From contig CATQIB010000015.1 of the NCBI GenBank assembly GCA_958296185.1, forward strand, positions 1 through 64,000: a stretch of 64,000 nt of DNA, written 5' to 3'. The position numbers and the translations under genes are program-made. The notes under the pieces were generated by a model. That model was not told the DNA's origin. It ran no database searches and worked only from the letters and a program-made list of their open reading frames with translations. This DNA comes from an uncultured Mesonia sp. Its GTDB lineage: Bacteria > Bacteroidota > Bacteroidia > Flavobacteriales > Flavobacteriaceae. Position 1 is the stretch's first letter; every line of letters begins with the position of its first letter. Below, piece by piece: positions 40,061 through 48,777 of this stretch.

Positions 40061-40960
40061 ATGGATTTCAGGAAACAAAAACGTTCCATTGCGGAAGCAA
40101 AAGAAATGGACATGGTTCAGTACTTGTCCTCATTAGGTCATGAACCTTCGAAAATCAGGAACAATGACTACTGGTATCATTCTCCGTTAAGGGAAGAAAA
40201 TACAGCCTCATTTAAGGTTAATCGAAAGCTGAACCGATGGTACGATCATGGTCTTGGTAAAGGAGGCAATATTATCGATTTTGGGATTCAATATTATGGT
40301 TGCTCCGTTGGAGAATTTCTAAAAAAATTGGATGGTGGTTTTTCTTTTCACGAGCCTTTAAAAAACATTTCCAAAATAGAAAATGAACCGGAGCATCCAC
40401 TTAAAATTTTGAAAGAAAGTGAGCTTAGTTCGAATGCACTCATCCGCTACTTGGAACAGCGAAAAATCCCTATTGAAATTGCAACCCAATATTGTCGGGA
40501 AGTACATTATGAATTGAATGCCAAAAGCTATTACGGGATTGGTTTTAAAAATGATTCCGGTGGATTTGAAATACGTAATCCTTATTTCAAAGCAAGCAGT
40601 TCTCCAAAGGACATTACCACTATAAAAAATGCTTCGGATGAGGTGGCTGTATTCGAAGGATTTATGGATTTTCTTTCGTTCAAAAGTATCAGAGGAAATA
40701 ATGCAAATAATACTCCTGATTTTGTTGTTTTAAATTCCCTTTCACTGTTTGAAAAAGCACGTCCATTTCTGGAATCGCACAAATCAATACGGCTATACCT
40801 GGACAATGATGCTGCTGGGAAAAAGGTTGCTAGGGAAGCATTGTCTAATAGCAAGAAATATAAAGATAATAGAAATCTTTATCAAAACCACAAAGATCTT
40901 AATGATTGGTTGGTACATAGTGGAAAGCAGCAGAAGAAACGCTTAGGGAATAAACTGTAA
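40061..40960 (+). CDS. Toprim/CHC2-type mobilization protein (primase-like)
   Basis: About 299 aa, starting at the ATG 40061. An in-frame GTG at 40055 would add two residues. The N-terminal half resembles a CHC2-type zinc-binding primase domain, with Y-W-Y-H-S-P-L-R-E-E-N-T-A-S-F near residue 42. Residues 190-275 are a Toprim domain: V-A-V-F-E-G-F-M-D-F near residue 195 (catalytic Glu) and L-Y-L-D-N-D-A-A-G near residue 245 (metal Asp pair). Such proteins prime replication of transferred single-strand DNA. It directly precedes the oriT candidate and mobA. Confidence 0.88.
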   Translation: MDFRKQKRSIAEAKEMDMVQYLSSLGHEPSKIRNNDYWYHSPLREENTASFKVNRKLNRWYDHGLGKGGNIIDFGIQYYGCSVGEFLKKLDGGFSFHEPLKNISKIENEPEHPLKILKESELSSNALIRYLEQRKIPIEIATQYCREVHYELNAKSYYGIGFKNDSGGFEIRNPYFKASSSPKDITTIKNASDEVAVFEGFMDFLSFKSIRGNNANNTPDFVVLNSLSLFEKARPFLESHKSIRLYLDNDAAGKKVAREALSNSKKYKDNRNLYQNHKDLNDWLVHSGKQQKKRLGNKL

Positions 40961-41060
40961 AAGTGTTTCTGAGCATTTTATAAAACTTTACTATTTAGAA
41001 AATTGCCAAAATCCCTGAAAGTGAATAATAAGCATCTGGGAGACTTTGACAAAACGATGA

Positions 41061-41118
41061 GTTTGCAACGTTCCTGCAAACGGCAAGATGAACGGTTGTT
41101 TAACAACCGACATCTTGC
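41061..41118 (+). other. Candidate oriT: cluster of perfect inverted repeats
   Basis: Three inverted repeats lie in 58 nt upstream of mobA. The first is gtttgca (41061-41067)/tgcaaac (41075-41081). The second is gcaagatg (41083-41090)/catcttgc (41111-41118). Nested in the second is cggttgtt (41093-41100)/aacaaccg (41102-41109) with a 1-nt loop. Such clusters beside relaxase genes mark origins of transfer. The nick site is not identified. There is a GC-rich stretch gtgggcagggcg at 41138-41149. Confidence 0.7.
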
Positions 41119-41195
41119 TGCCTATCACTCGGAACTCGTGGGCAGGGCGTATAGAATGAATTTTTGAGTTTGATAACAAGATAAAGGAGAAGGAG

Positions 41196-41585
41196 ATGGA
41201 AGGAAAAAAATCAAACAGAACACGCATTATCGGGCTGCGTTTAACACCCGATGAGTATGCGAAAATCGAAAAGAATTGGCAAAACAGCACCTGCCGAAAG
41301 CTAAGCGAATATGTTCGTCACAGCCTTTTTGAAAAGCCCATTGTAACTACCTACCGCAACCAATCTGCCGATGATTTTATGGCAGAAATGGCTCAGCTTA
41401 GAAAAGAACTTAACCATGTAGGCAACAACTTTAATCAGGCAGTAAAAAAGCTTCATACGCTTCAAAAAATTACAGAATTTAAAAGCTGGCTGATTGCCTA
41501 CGAAGTAGAAAAAAGAACCCTGTTCAATAAGGTGGATGAGATCAAGAATCACATCCAAAAAATGGCAGAAATATGGTTGCAGTAA
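41196..41585 (+). CDS. mobA: MobA, relaxosome accessory protein
   Basis: A 129-aa DNA-binding accessory protein. The N-terminus has the ribbon-helix-helix pattern of Bacteroidota MobA (R-T-R-I-I-G-L-R-L-T-P-D-E-Y-A-K-I, about residues 8-24). The C-terminal half is helical with N-H-V-G-N-N-F-N-Q near residue 74, the typical mobilization motif. It helps the relaxase load at oriT. It starts directly after the oriT candidate and overlaps mobB by 13 nt. Confidence 0.9.
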   Translation: MEGKKSNRTRIIGLRLTPDEYAKIEKNWQNSTCRKLSEYVRHSLFEKPIVTTYRNQSADDFMAEMAQLRKELNHVGNNFNQAVKKLHTLQKITEFKSWLIAYEVEKRTLFNKVDEIKNHIQKMAEIWLQ

Positions 41586-42877
41586 TCAAAACAGGGCACT
41601 CCATTCACCGCATTTTAAACTATAATGAGAACAAAGTAAAGCAGGGGGTTGCGGAATGTATCGGGGCAGGAAATTATCCTGTTGATCCGGATAAAATGAG
41701 TTTTACCATGAAGCTGAACCGCTTTTTAAAACAGATGAAATTAAATGAAAAAACAAAGCGGAACAGTGTCCATGTTTCACTCAATTTTGATGTTTCAGAG
41801 AGCCATTTATCAAAGCAAAAACTGCTTGAAATAGCAGATAGTTATCTGGATAAAATTGGTTTTGGTGAGCAACCTTATCTGGTCTATCAACACCACGATG
41901 CAGGACATCCGCACATCCATTTGGTCACTACCAATATTGAAGCGGATGGCAAACGAATTGACCTGCACCATTTGGGTATCCGTAAATCTGAACCAGCTCG
42001 TAAAGCACTGGAAAAAGAGTTCGGTTTGGTGCAGGCCGAATCCCAAAAGAAAGATGAAAATTATAAGTTAAAACCCGTAGCTGTCGGCAAGGCAAAGTAT
42101 GGTAAATCGCAAACCAAAATGGCTATCCAAAACATTCTGGAAAATGTAATAAATCCATACAAATATACCAGCCTTCCGGAACTGAATGCAGTACTCAATC
42201 AATATAATGTAAAGGCAGAACGGGGAACAGAAAATTCAAAGGTTTATCAAACCGGCGGATTGCTATATCGGGTGCTGGATGCTGATGGGAAAGCGGTAGG
42301 TGTTCCTATCAAAGCCAGCCTGTTTTACAACAAACCGACCTTGAAATTTCTGGAGCAGAAATTCAAAGAAAATGTGGAGAAACGAGCACCTTTTAAAAGA
42401 CGGGTAAAAAATGAGGTGGATAAGGAATTGTTGTCAAAGAAGATATCCATTCCAGAACTAATAAAAGCATTAGAAAAACAAGCGATTTATGTTGTACTCA
42501 GGCAAAATGCTAATGGAATTTTATACGGGATCACCTATGTGGATCACCAAACCAAATGTGTTTTTAACGGGAGTGCTTTAGGCAAAGCCTACAGTGCCAA
42601 AGCCATTCAGGAAAGGTGTTTACAGGAAGGGGTTTCAGGACAGGATTTGCTAAGGCATCCCGACCCGAAACAGACTATTGGGTTACAGCCACAGACTACC
42701 GCTGCGGCAGAAACCAAAGAAGCTGATAAAGATTATCAATCTACTACTATACCAATAGGAAAAGAAAATGTATTGGAGGTTTTAACCCAGGCAGAAAATA
42801 CCTCGGATTACCTACCTAATCAACTTAAAAAGAAACGCAAAAAGAAGAAAAAAATAAACCTGAATAATAACCAGTAA
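41573..42877 (+). CDS. mobB: MobB, relaxase
   Basis: A 434-aa relaxase that nicks oriT and covalently joins the 5' end. The metal triad is Q-H-H-D-A-G-H-P-H-I-H-L-V (His112, His114, His116). The N-terminal part (Y-N-E-N-K-V near residue 17) carries the nicking Tyr region. The C-terminal 150 residues are basic and end in a poly-Lys-type tail (K-K-R-K-K-K-K-K). It is the middle gene of the mobABC set. Confidence 0.93.
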   Translation: MVAVIKTGHSIHRILNYNENKVKQGVAECIGAGNYPVDPDKMSFTMKLNRFLKQMKLNEKTKRNSVHVSLNFDVSESHLSKQKLLEIADSYLDKIGFGEQPYLVYQHHDAGHPHIHLVTTNIEADGKRIDLHHLGIRKSEPARKALEKEFGLVQAESQKKDENYKLKPVAVGKAKYGKSQTKMAIQNILENVINPYKYTSLPELNAVLNQYNVKAERGTENSKVYQTGGLLYRVLDADGKAVGVPIKASLFYNKPTLKFLEQKFKENVEKRAPFKRRVKNEVDKELLSKKISIPELIKALEKQAIYVVLRQNANGILYGITYVDHQTKCVFNGSALGKAYSAKAIQERCLQEGVSGQDLLRHPDPKQTIGLQPQTTAAAETKEADKDYQSTTIPIGKENVLEVLTQAENTSDYLPNQLKKKRKKKKKINLNNNQ

Positions 42878-42889
42878 AAAATTAAAGCT

Positions 42890-44878
42890 ATGGCAATGCA
42901 CACTGGAGAAAATGAACAGGCGCTGAGAAAGATACTGGATATGACCAGGCTCATCAGTATTACGATATTAATCATCCATTTCTATTATTACTGCTACAGT
43001 ACTTTTGAACTAAGGGGATGGAGCAGCACTTTTAGTAATCGTATTTTAAGCAATATTTATAAGACAGGATTGTTCAGCAATTTTCATAAATCGAAATTAA
43101 TTGCACTTGGTTTTTTGGGGATATCCCTTTTAGGAGCTAAAGGAAAAAAGGATGAAAAACTTAATTACAAAACAGCTTTTGCTTACCTGATTACCGGATT
43201 GCTTGTTTATTTTATCAGCTATCTGTGTATGAAGTTAAATACTCCTATAATAACGACTGCTATTTTGTACATGGCACTAACTGGAATAGGCTTTCTGCTG
43301 GTGTTGACAGGAGGCACTTTGCTTTCCAGAATTATCAGGGATAAAATCAATAACAAGGATATTTTTAATAAGGAAAATGAAACCTTTCCACAGGAAGAAC
43401 GGCTTTTGGAAAATGAATATTCCATTAACCTTCCTGCCAAATACCAATTAAAAGATAAGCAACGAAAAAGTTGGGTCAATATCATTAATCCATTCAGGGC
43501 GATTATGGTATTGGGAACTCCCGGTTCCGGTAAATCCTATTTTGTGATACGTCATGTAATTACCCAACATATCCGTAAAGGGTTTACCATGTTTGTGTAC
43601 GACTTTAAGTTTGATGACCTTTCCAAAATAGCCTATAACACCTGGCTGAAAAATCAACATCGATACGCCAAGCCCCCGGCATTTTATGTAATTAATTTCG
43701 ATGATCTTACCCATAGCCATCGGTGTAATCCCTTAGAGCCTTCTGCTATGACCGATATTACCGATGCAGCAGAAAGTGCCCGCACTATTTTGATGGGGTT
43801 GAACAGGGAATGGATCAAACGTCAGGGAGACTTCTTTGTGGAATCCCCAATTAACTTTCTAACGGCTATTATCTGGTATTTAAAAAAATACAAGGATGGA
43901 GAATTTTGCACCTTACCACATGTGATAGAATTGATGCAGGTAGATTATGATAGCCTGTTTACATTATTACGAACCGAGAAGGAAATTGAAGTACTGATTA
44001 ATCCTTTCGTTAATGCATACCTAAATGATGTTATGGAACAATTGGAAGGTCAAATTGCTTCCGCAAAAGTAGCTATGGCAAGGCTTTCATCCCCACAATT
44101 ATACTATGTGCTATCAGGAAATGATTTTAATCTGGATATTAATAATCCCGATGATCCAAAGATTGTATGTATGGGAAACAATCCGCAGAAAATACAGATC
44201 TACGGGGCGGTATTATCACTTTACGTGAACCGTTTAATCAAGCTGGTGAACAAAAAAGGAAAGCTAAAAAGCAGTCTCATATTTGATGAGTTCCCAACCA
44301 TCTACCTGAACAATATGGATAGCCTTATTGCCACTGCACGTAGCAATAAGGTTTCAACCTGTCTGGGCATTCAGGATTTTAGTCAGCTCCGTAAGGATTA
44401 TGGACGCGAGCAGGCAGATGTGATTATGAATATTACGGGGAATATTGTTAGCGGTCAGGTTACAGGTGATACTGCCAAACAACTATCGGAACGCTTTGGG
44501 AAAATCATGCAGGACAGGGAGAGTTATTCCATTAACAGCGGGGACACTTCGATTAGTCGATCCAAACAATTGGAAGCAGCCATACCACCTTCCAAAATAT
44601 CGGGGTTAAGCTCCGGTGAATTTGTGGGTATGGTGGCCGATAATCCCGATTGTAAAATTGATTTAAAAGCTTTCCATTGTGAGATTATAAATGACCATGA
44701 TAGCCTTAAGAGTGAGGAACAAAATTACCAGGAAATTGAAGTGATCCGAAAGTTGGATTCTGGTATGGTACAACGAAACTATTTTCAAATCAAACAGGAT
44801 ATTCAGGACATTATACAATCAGAAATGGAGCGGTTACTGAATGATCCTGGACTGAGCCATTTGGTGGTAAAGAAATAA
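42890..44878 (+). CDS. mobC: MobC, VirD4-like coupling ATPase
   Basis: A 662-aa type IV coupling protein that feeds the relaxase-DNA complex into the mating channel. N-terminal transmembrane segments lie at about residues 18-35, 70-85 and 95-150. Walker A is G-T-P-G-S-G-K-S (residues 209-216) and Walker B is L-I-F-D-E-F-P-T (Asp466, Glu467). After that come A-R-S-N-K-V-S and G-I-Q-D-F-S-Q-L, which are typical of this family. The name follows Bacteroidota usage. It follows mobB by 12 nt. Confidence 0.93.
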   Translation: MAMHTGENEQALRKILDMTRLISITILIIHFYYYCYSTFELRGWSSTFSNRILSNIYKTGLFSNFHKSKLIALGFLGISLLGAKGKKDEKLNYKTAFAYLITGLLVYFISYLCMKLNTPIITTAILYMALTGIGFLLVLTGGTLLSRIIRDKINNKDIFNKENETFPQEERLLENEYSINLPAKYQLKDKQRKSWVNIINPFRAIMVLGTPGSGKSYFVIRHVITQHIRKGFTMFVYDFKFDDLSKIAYNTWLKNQHRYAKPPAFYVINFDDLTHSHRCNPLEPSAMTDITDAAESARTILMGLNREWIKRQGDFFVESPINFLTAIIWYLKKYKDGEFCTLPHVIELMQVDYDSLFTLLRTEKEIEVLINPFVNAYLNDVMEQLEGQIASAKVAMARLSSPQLYYVLSGNDFNLDINNPDDPKIVCMGNNPQKIQIYGAVLSLYVNRLIKLVNKKGKLKSSLIFDEFPTIYLNNMDSLIATARSNKVSTCLGIQDFSQLRKDYGREQADVIMNITGNIVSGQVTGDTAKQLSERFGKIMQDRESYSINSGDTSISRSKQLEAAIPPSKISGLSSGEFVGMVADNPDCKIDLKAFHCEIINDHDSLKSEEQNYQEIEVIRKLDSGMVQRNYFQIKQDIQDIIQSEMERLLNDPGLSHLVVKK

Positions 44879-44961
44879 TAGCATATTCGTTTTTTTTCCT
44901 TGGATAAGAATTACTTTTTTTGTTGTTTTCTAAATTTGAAAAATTCTACAAAATAATTTTA

Positions 44962-44990
44962 TTGAATATTGGATGTTTTTTATATATTTG
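44962..44990 (+). promoter_or_regulatory. Promoter of the defence operon
   Basis: A -7 box tatatttg (44983-44990, exact TAnnTTTG) and a -33 ttg (44962-44964) are 18 nt apart. The start codon at 45020 gives a short leader of about 20-25 nt. This is the clearest Bacteroidota promoter in the window, and it precedes the whole 45-64 kb operon. Confidence 0.65.
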
Positions 44991-45019
44991 TATTGAATTT
45001 GAAATAAGCTACAAATTAA

Positions 45020-45592
45020 ATGAAGGTAAAATTAGGAGATATTGCTCAATTACAGTTTGGTTTATACGTGAAGCCTAAAAGTATTGGTGATGCGGTGTAT
45101 TTGCAGGCTAAGCATTTTGATGATTGGGGGAATCAAACGGATGAGGTTGACACTTTCGTTCAGATAGATCAAAAAAAGAAAGCTCACCTTCTTGAAGATG
45201 GAGATATTCTGTTGGTTGGAAAAGGAATGAGGAACTTTGCTTGGACTTATAATAAAGAGTTCGGTCCAGCCATAGCATCTTCAATATTTTTTGTTATCAA
45301 GCCTGATCCTTTAAAAGTAATACCTGAATTTTTGACTACCCTATTTAATATGCCACAAACGCAGGCTTATTTCCAGACTCTTGGTGCAGGGAGTTCTATT
45401 CCTTCCATTCGTAAATCTGAATTAGAGGCTTTTGCAGTGAAGCTTCCTCCTTTGGAATTACAACAAAAAGCAATAGCTATTAAGTCCTTGCATTATAGAG
45501 ATATGGAAATATCAAAACAGATTATTTTAGAAAAACAAAAAGTATATCAGGGTATAATAGGAAAAATCATTAATGGCGTTATGATTAATTAG
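45020..45592 (+). CDS. Half-length type I specificity subunit (HsdS-like)
   Basis: A 190-aa HsdS-like protein with a single target-recognition domain (about residues 1-145; L-G-D-I-A-Q-L-Q-F-G-L-Y near the start) and one C-terminal conserved helix region (about 148-190). Normal HsdS has two of each. Half-subunits can dimerise to read a palindromic site, or act as an alternative or decoy subunit. It is the first gene of the operon, 1 kb upstream of hsdM, which also has a full hsdS. Its stop lies 3 nt before the next start. Confidence 0.8.
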   Translation: MKVKLGDIAQLQFGLYVKPKSIGDAVYLQAKHFDDWGNQTDEVDTFVQIDQKKKAHLLEDGDILLVGKGMRNFAWTYNKEFGPAIASSIFFVIKPDPLKVIPEFLTTLFNMPQTQAYFQTLGAGSSIPSIRKSELEAFAVKLPPLELQQKAIAIKSLHYRDMEISKQIILEKQKVYQGIIGKIINGVMIN

Positions 45593-45595
45593 ATA

Positions 45596-46021
45596 ATGAA
45601 AAAATTAAGTGAAATATTAAAAAGACAAAAGGAATTAATGGGTATTGAGAATAGCTATGCTATTGAAATATCTTTTGACATCAATATCTTTTCGGAATTA
45701 ATTCTTGAACATAAAACTTATCAAAAATTCCAGAAAACTCAGAATAGGTACACCTATCATCCTGAAGATAAAAATATTCCTGTTAAGGGACATTATCACA
45801 TTTACCCAAGGAATAGCAAAAAAGAGATTTATGCCGTAAATACCGATGGCACAGCACATCACAAGAGTAATAGAGGTTTTGAGATTCCAAAAAAGGAAGC
45901 TATGGAATTAAAGAAACTTGGTGTGCAAATTCCCGATAACAGGATTCTCGAACATAAGGAAATATTCATTAACGAAAATATAGAATCATATACCTCTATA
46001 TATATAATAATAAACGATTAG
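45596..46021 (+). CDS. 141-aa protein of unknown function in the RM operon
   Basis: A small soluble protein with no clear family. The central part has H-Y-H-I-Y-P-R-N-S-K-K-E-I-Y-A-V-N (about residues 64-80), then T-D-G-T-A-H-H-K-S and I-P-K-K-E-A. These read like a short beta sheet with conserved His residues. It is sandwiched between the half-length HsdS and HsdM with tiny gaps, so it is likely to serve the same system or to be a hitchhiking toxin or antitoxin-like gene. No nuclease motif is obvious. Confidence 0.55.
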   Translation: MKKLSEILKRQKELMGIENSYAIEISFDINIFSELILEHKTYQKFQKTQNRYTYHPEDKNIPVKGHYHIYPRNSKKEIYAVNTDGTAHHKSNRGFEIPKKEAMELKKLGVQIPDNRILEHKEIFINENIESYTSIYIIIND

Positions 46022-46022
46022 C

Positions 46023-47552
46023 ATGAGTAAAAAACCAATTACACAAAACGAGATTAATAATATTGTTTGGAAGGCATGTGACACCTTTAGAGGGGTTATT
46101 GATCCATCCCAGTATAAGGATTATATCCTTACTATGCTTTTTGTGAAATATGTATCAGATGTATGGAAAGACAAAAAGAATTTCTATGCAGAAAAGTATA
46201 GCGGTGATGAAATCAGAGTGCAAAGAGCTTTGAGGAATGAGCGTTTCCAATTGCCCGATACTTGTACTTTCGACTATTTGTTTGAAAACAGAAATGCGGC
46301 AAATATTGGAGAGTTGATCAACACTGCACTGGAAAGTATGGAGGACGCCAACCGAAGTAAACTGGAGCGTGTATTCCGAAATATTGACTTCAATTCAGAA
46401 GCTAATCTTGGTCAGACTAAAGATAGAAACAGAAGACTTAAAAATCTATTGGTTGACTTTTCTGCGTTAGATCTACAGCCTTCCCATTTAGAAGATAATG
46501 ATGTTATTGGTGATGCATATGAATATCTAATTGAAAAATTTGCCAGTGACGCCGGAAAGAAGGCGGGGGAATTTTATACACCTGCTCAAGTTTCAAAACT
46601 TTTAGCCAAGCTGCTCAACCCCCAGCCTGGTGATCGTATTATTGACCCGACATGTGGTTCAGGTTCTTTGTTGATTAAACTTGCTAAAGAGGTAGGGAAT
46701 AAAAATTATTCACTTTATGGTCAGGAAATCAACGGAAGCACTTGGGCTCTTGCTCGTATGAATATGTTTTTGCATGAGATAGATGATGCTACTATTGAAT
46801 GGGGTGACACTTTAAACAATCCTAAGTTGCTGGAAGAAGATAGCCTACTTAAAGGGAATATAGTAGGAGCAAATCCTCCGTTTTCATTAGACAAGTGGGG
46901 AGCTGACAACGCTATTTCTGATCAGTTCAACAGATTCCATAGGGGAACTCCTCCAAAGAGCAAGGGAGATTATGCTTTTGTGTCTCACATGATAGAGTCT
47001 ACGTATCATGACACAGGTCGCGTTGGTGTTATTCTGCCACATGGGGTTCTTTTCAGAGGAAGTAGTGAAGGTAAAATAAGAAAGCAGTTAATTGAAGAAA
47101 ACTTGTTGGAAGCTGTGATTGGATTGCCAGCTAATTTGTTTTATGGAACAGGTATTCCTGCAAGTATTCTCATTTTTAATAGAGCAAAAGGAAAAAATAA
47201 AGATATCCTCTTTGTTGATGCAAGTGAAGGATATGAATCCAGCACAAATCAAAATCGTCTTCGTGATAGTGATATAGACAAGATTGTTAATACATATAAA
47301 GCATTTCAAAAAGCCACTCCTTTAACTTCTAAAGAAGGTGAAGTCTTAGAAGAAAAATATGCTTACCGTGCTCCATTATCAGAAGTCATAGAAAACGAAT
47401 ATAACATCAATATCCCTCGCTATGTAGATACATTTGAAGAGGAAGAAGAAATAGATATACCTGATACTCAGAGCAATATATCCCAATTAAAAAAGGAACT
47501 TGTCTTAGTTGAAAACCAAATGAATGATTACTTATCTGAACTAGGATTTTAA
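46023..47552 (+). CDS. hsdM: Type I restriction-modification methylase subunit HsdM
   Basis: A 509-aa N6-adenine methyltransferase that methylates the recognition site and is part of the HsdR2M2S complex. SAM-binding motif I is D-P-T-C-G-S-G-S-L-L (from Asp208), and the catalytic motif is N-P-P-F-S (Asn284). The N-terminal helical HsdM domain is present, with the coiled-coil tail at residues 470-509 that meets HsdS. The length is normal. It follows the 141-aa gene with 1 nt between stop and start. Confidence 0.94.
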   Translation: MSKKPITQNEINNIVWKACDTFRGVIDPSQYKDYILTMLFVKYVSDVWKDKKNFYAEKYSGDEIRVQRALRNERFQLPDTCTFDYLFENRNAANIGELINTALESMEDANRSKLERVFRNIDFNSEANLGQTKDRNRRLKNLLVDFSALDLQPSHLEDNDVIGDAYEYLIEKFASDAGKKAGEFYTPAQVSKLLAKLLNPQPGDRIIDPTCGSGSLLIKLAKEVGNKNYSLYGQEINGSTWALARMNMFLHEIDDATIEWGDTLNNPKLLEEDSLLKGNIVGANPPFSLDKWGADNAISDQFNRFHRGTPPKSKGDYAFVSHMIESTYHDTGRVGVILPHGVLFRGSSEGKIRKQLIEENLLEAVIGLPANLFYGTGIPASILIFNRAKGKNKDILFVDASEGYESSTNQNRLRDSDIDKIVNTYKAFQKATPLTSKEGEVLEEKYAYRAPLSEVIENEYNINIPRYVDTFEEEEEIDIPDTQSNISQLKKELVLVENQMNDYLSELGF

Positions 47553-47555
47553 TAT

Positions 47556-48761
47556 ATGGAAGTCAAAACAGGATATAGATTAACAAATATTGGTTCAATA
47601 CCTACAGATTGGGGTACTATGCGTCTTGGCGAGTTATTGGATTATGAACAACCGACTAAGTACATTACAAAAGATATTGACTCAGAAAGCGGGGTGCCAG
47701 TTCTTACTTCAAACAAGTCATTCTTGTTAGGCTACTCATCCGATACAAGTGGAATCTTTGATAAGCACCCAATAATACTATTTGATGATTTCACTACAGA
47801 TCGAAAGTATGTTGACTTTCCGTTTAAAATCAGAAGTTCAGCAACAAAAATTCTAAAACCCAATCGAAAGAGCCTGAATTTAAAATACATATTTAATGCT
47901 TTTAACACAGTAAAATTTAGAGCAGACGATCATAAAAGATACTGGATCTCTGAGTTTCAATTCCTGAAAATCCCTATTCCTTCAGAATCTGAGCAAAATA
48001 AGATTGTAGATATTCTTGACACTTGGGAATTGGCTATTCAGAAAAAGGAAAGCCTTTGTAATCAACTTTTGAAGAGAAGAAAGGGCTTAGAAATAGGATT
48101 GTTTCGTGGGGAAATTCGCTTTGCAGAATTTCAGGAAAATACAGAAAAGACAAACACATATTTAGGTGCTATTCCTTCTGATTGGGAACTAAAGTACATA
48201 TCAGAAATTGTTAAGCGCGTCAGAAAGCCGTTCACCCCAGAACCTGAAACACATTATCGGGAAATAGGCATTCGCTCACACTGTAAAGGTATTTTTCATA
48301 AAGAAGAAGTTAGCGGAGCTAGTCTTGGCAACAAGTCTGTTTTCTGGATTGAACCGGACTGCTTTATAGTTAATATAGTTTTTGCATGGGAACACGCTAT
48401 TGCCAAAACCACAGAAGCGGAGATAGGCATGATTGCCTCTCACCGTTTCCCAATGTACAAGCCCAAGAAAGAAATTCTTGATCTGGACTACCTGCTTTAT
48501 TTTTTCAAAACCGCCAGAGGTAAGCACCTTTTTGGCTTAGCCTCTCCTGGTGGAGCGGGAAGAAACAAAACCTTAGGTCAAGGAGAGTTTGCTAAGCTTA
48601 AAATTCCAGTTCCTTCATTAGCAGAGCAAAAAAGAATAGTAGAGGTTCTATCAGAAGCCGATAAAGAAATTGAATTGTTGAAGCAGCAAGTAGCTGTTCT
48701 GAAAGAGCAAAAGAAAGGATTGATGCAAAAACTTTTGACTGGAAAAATAAGAACCATTTAA
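47556..48761 (+). CDS. hsdS: Type I specificity subunit HsdS (full length)
   Basis: A 401-aa subunit that determines the DNA target. The internal repeat is clear: I-G-S-I-P-T-D-W-G-T-M-R near residue 10 and L-G-A-I-P-S-D-W-E-L-K-Y near residue 206 open the two target-recognition domains. Each is followed by a helix region with P-S-E-S-E-Q-N-K-I near residue 143 and P-S-L-A-E-Q-K-R-I near residue 352. It follows hsdM by 3 nt. The target sequence cannot be told. Confidence 0.93.
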   Translation: MEVKTGYRLTNIGSIPTDWGTMRLGELLDYEQPTKYITKDIDSESGVPVLTSNKSFLLGYSSDTSGIFDKHPIILFDDFTTDRKYVDFPFKIRSSATKILKPNRKSLNLKYIFNAFNTVKFRADDHKRYWISEFQFLKIPIPSESEQNKIVDILDTWELAIQKKESLCNQLLKRRKGLEIGLFRGEIRFAEFQENTEKTNTYLGAIPSDWELKYISEIVKRVRKPFTPEPETHYREIGIRSHCKGIFHKEEVSGASLGNKSVFWIEPDCFIVNIVFAWEHAIAKTTEAEIGMIASHRFPMYKPKKEILDLDYLLYFFKTARGKHLFGLASPGGAGRNKTLGQGEFAKLKIPVPSLAEQKRIVEVLSEADKEIELLKQQVAVLKEQKKGLMQKLLTGKIRTI

Positions 48762-48777
48762 AGCTGACAAATTAATT

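Noticed and set aside
40991..41290. A 99-codon minus-strand ORF across the oriT candidate
   Set aside because: It is antisense to mobA in part and covers the inverted repeats. Composition does not look coding.
45020..48761. An invertible hsdS shufflon
   Set aside because: Two hsdS genes are present, but they are in the same orientation, no recombinase gene is adjacent, and I saw no long inverted repeats shared by them.
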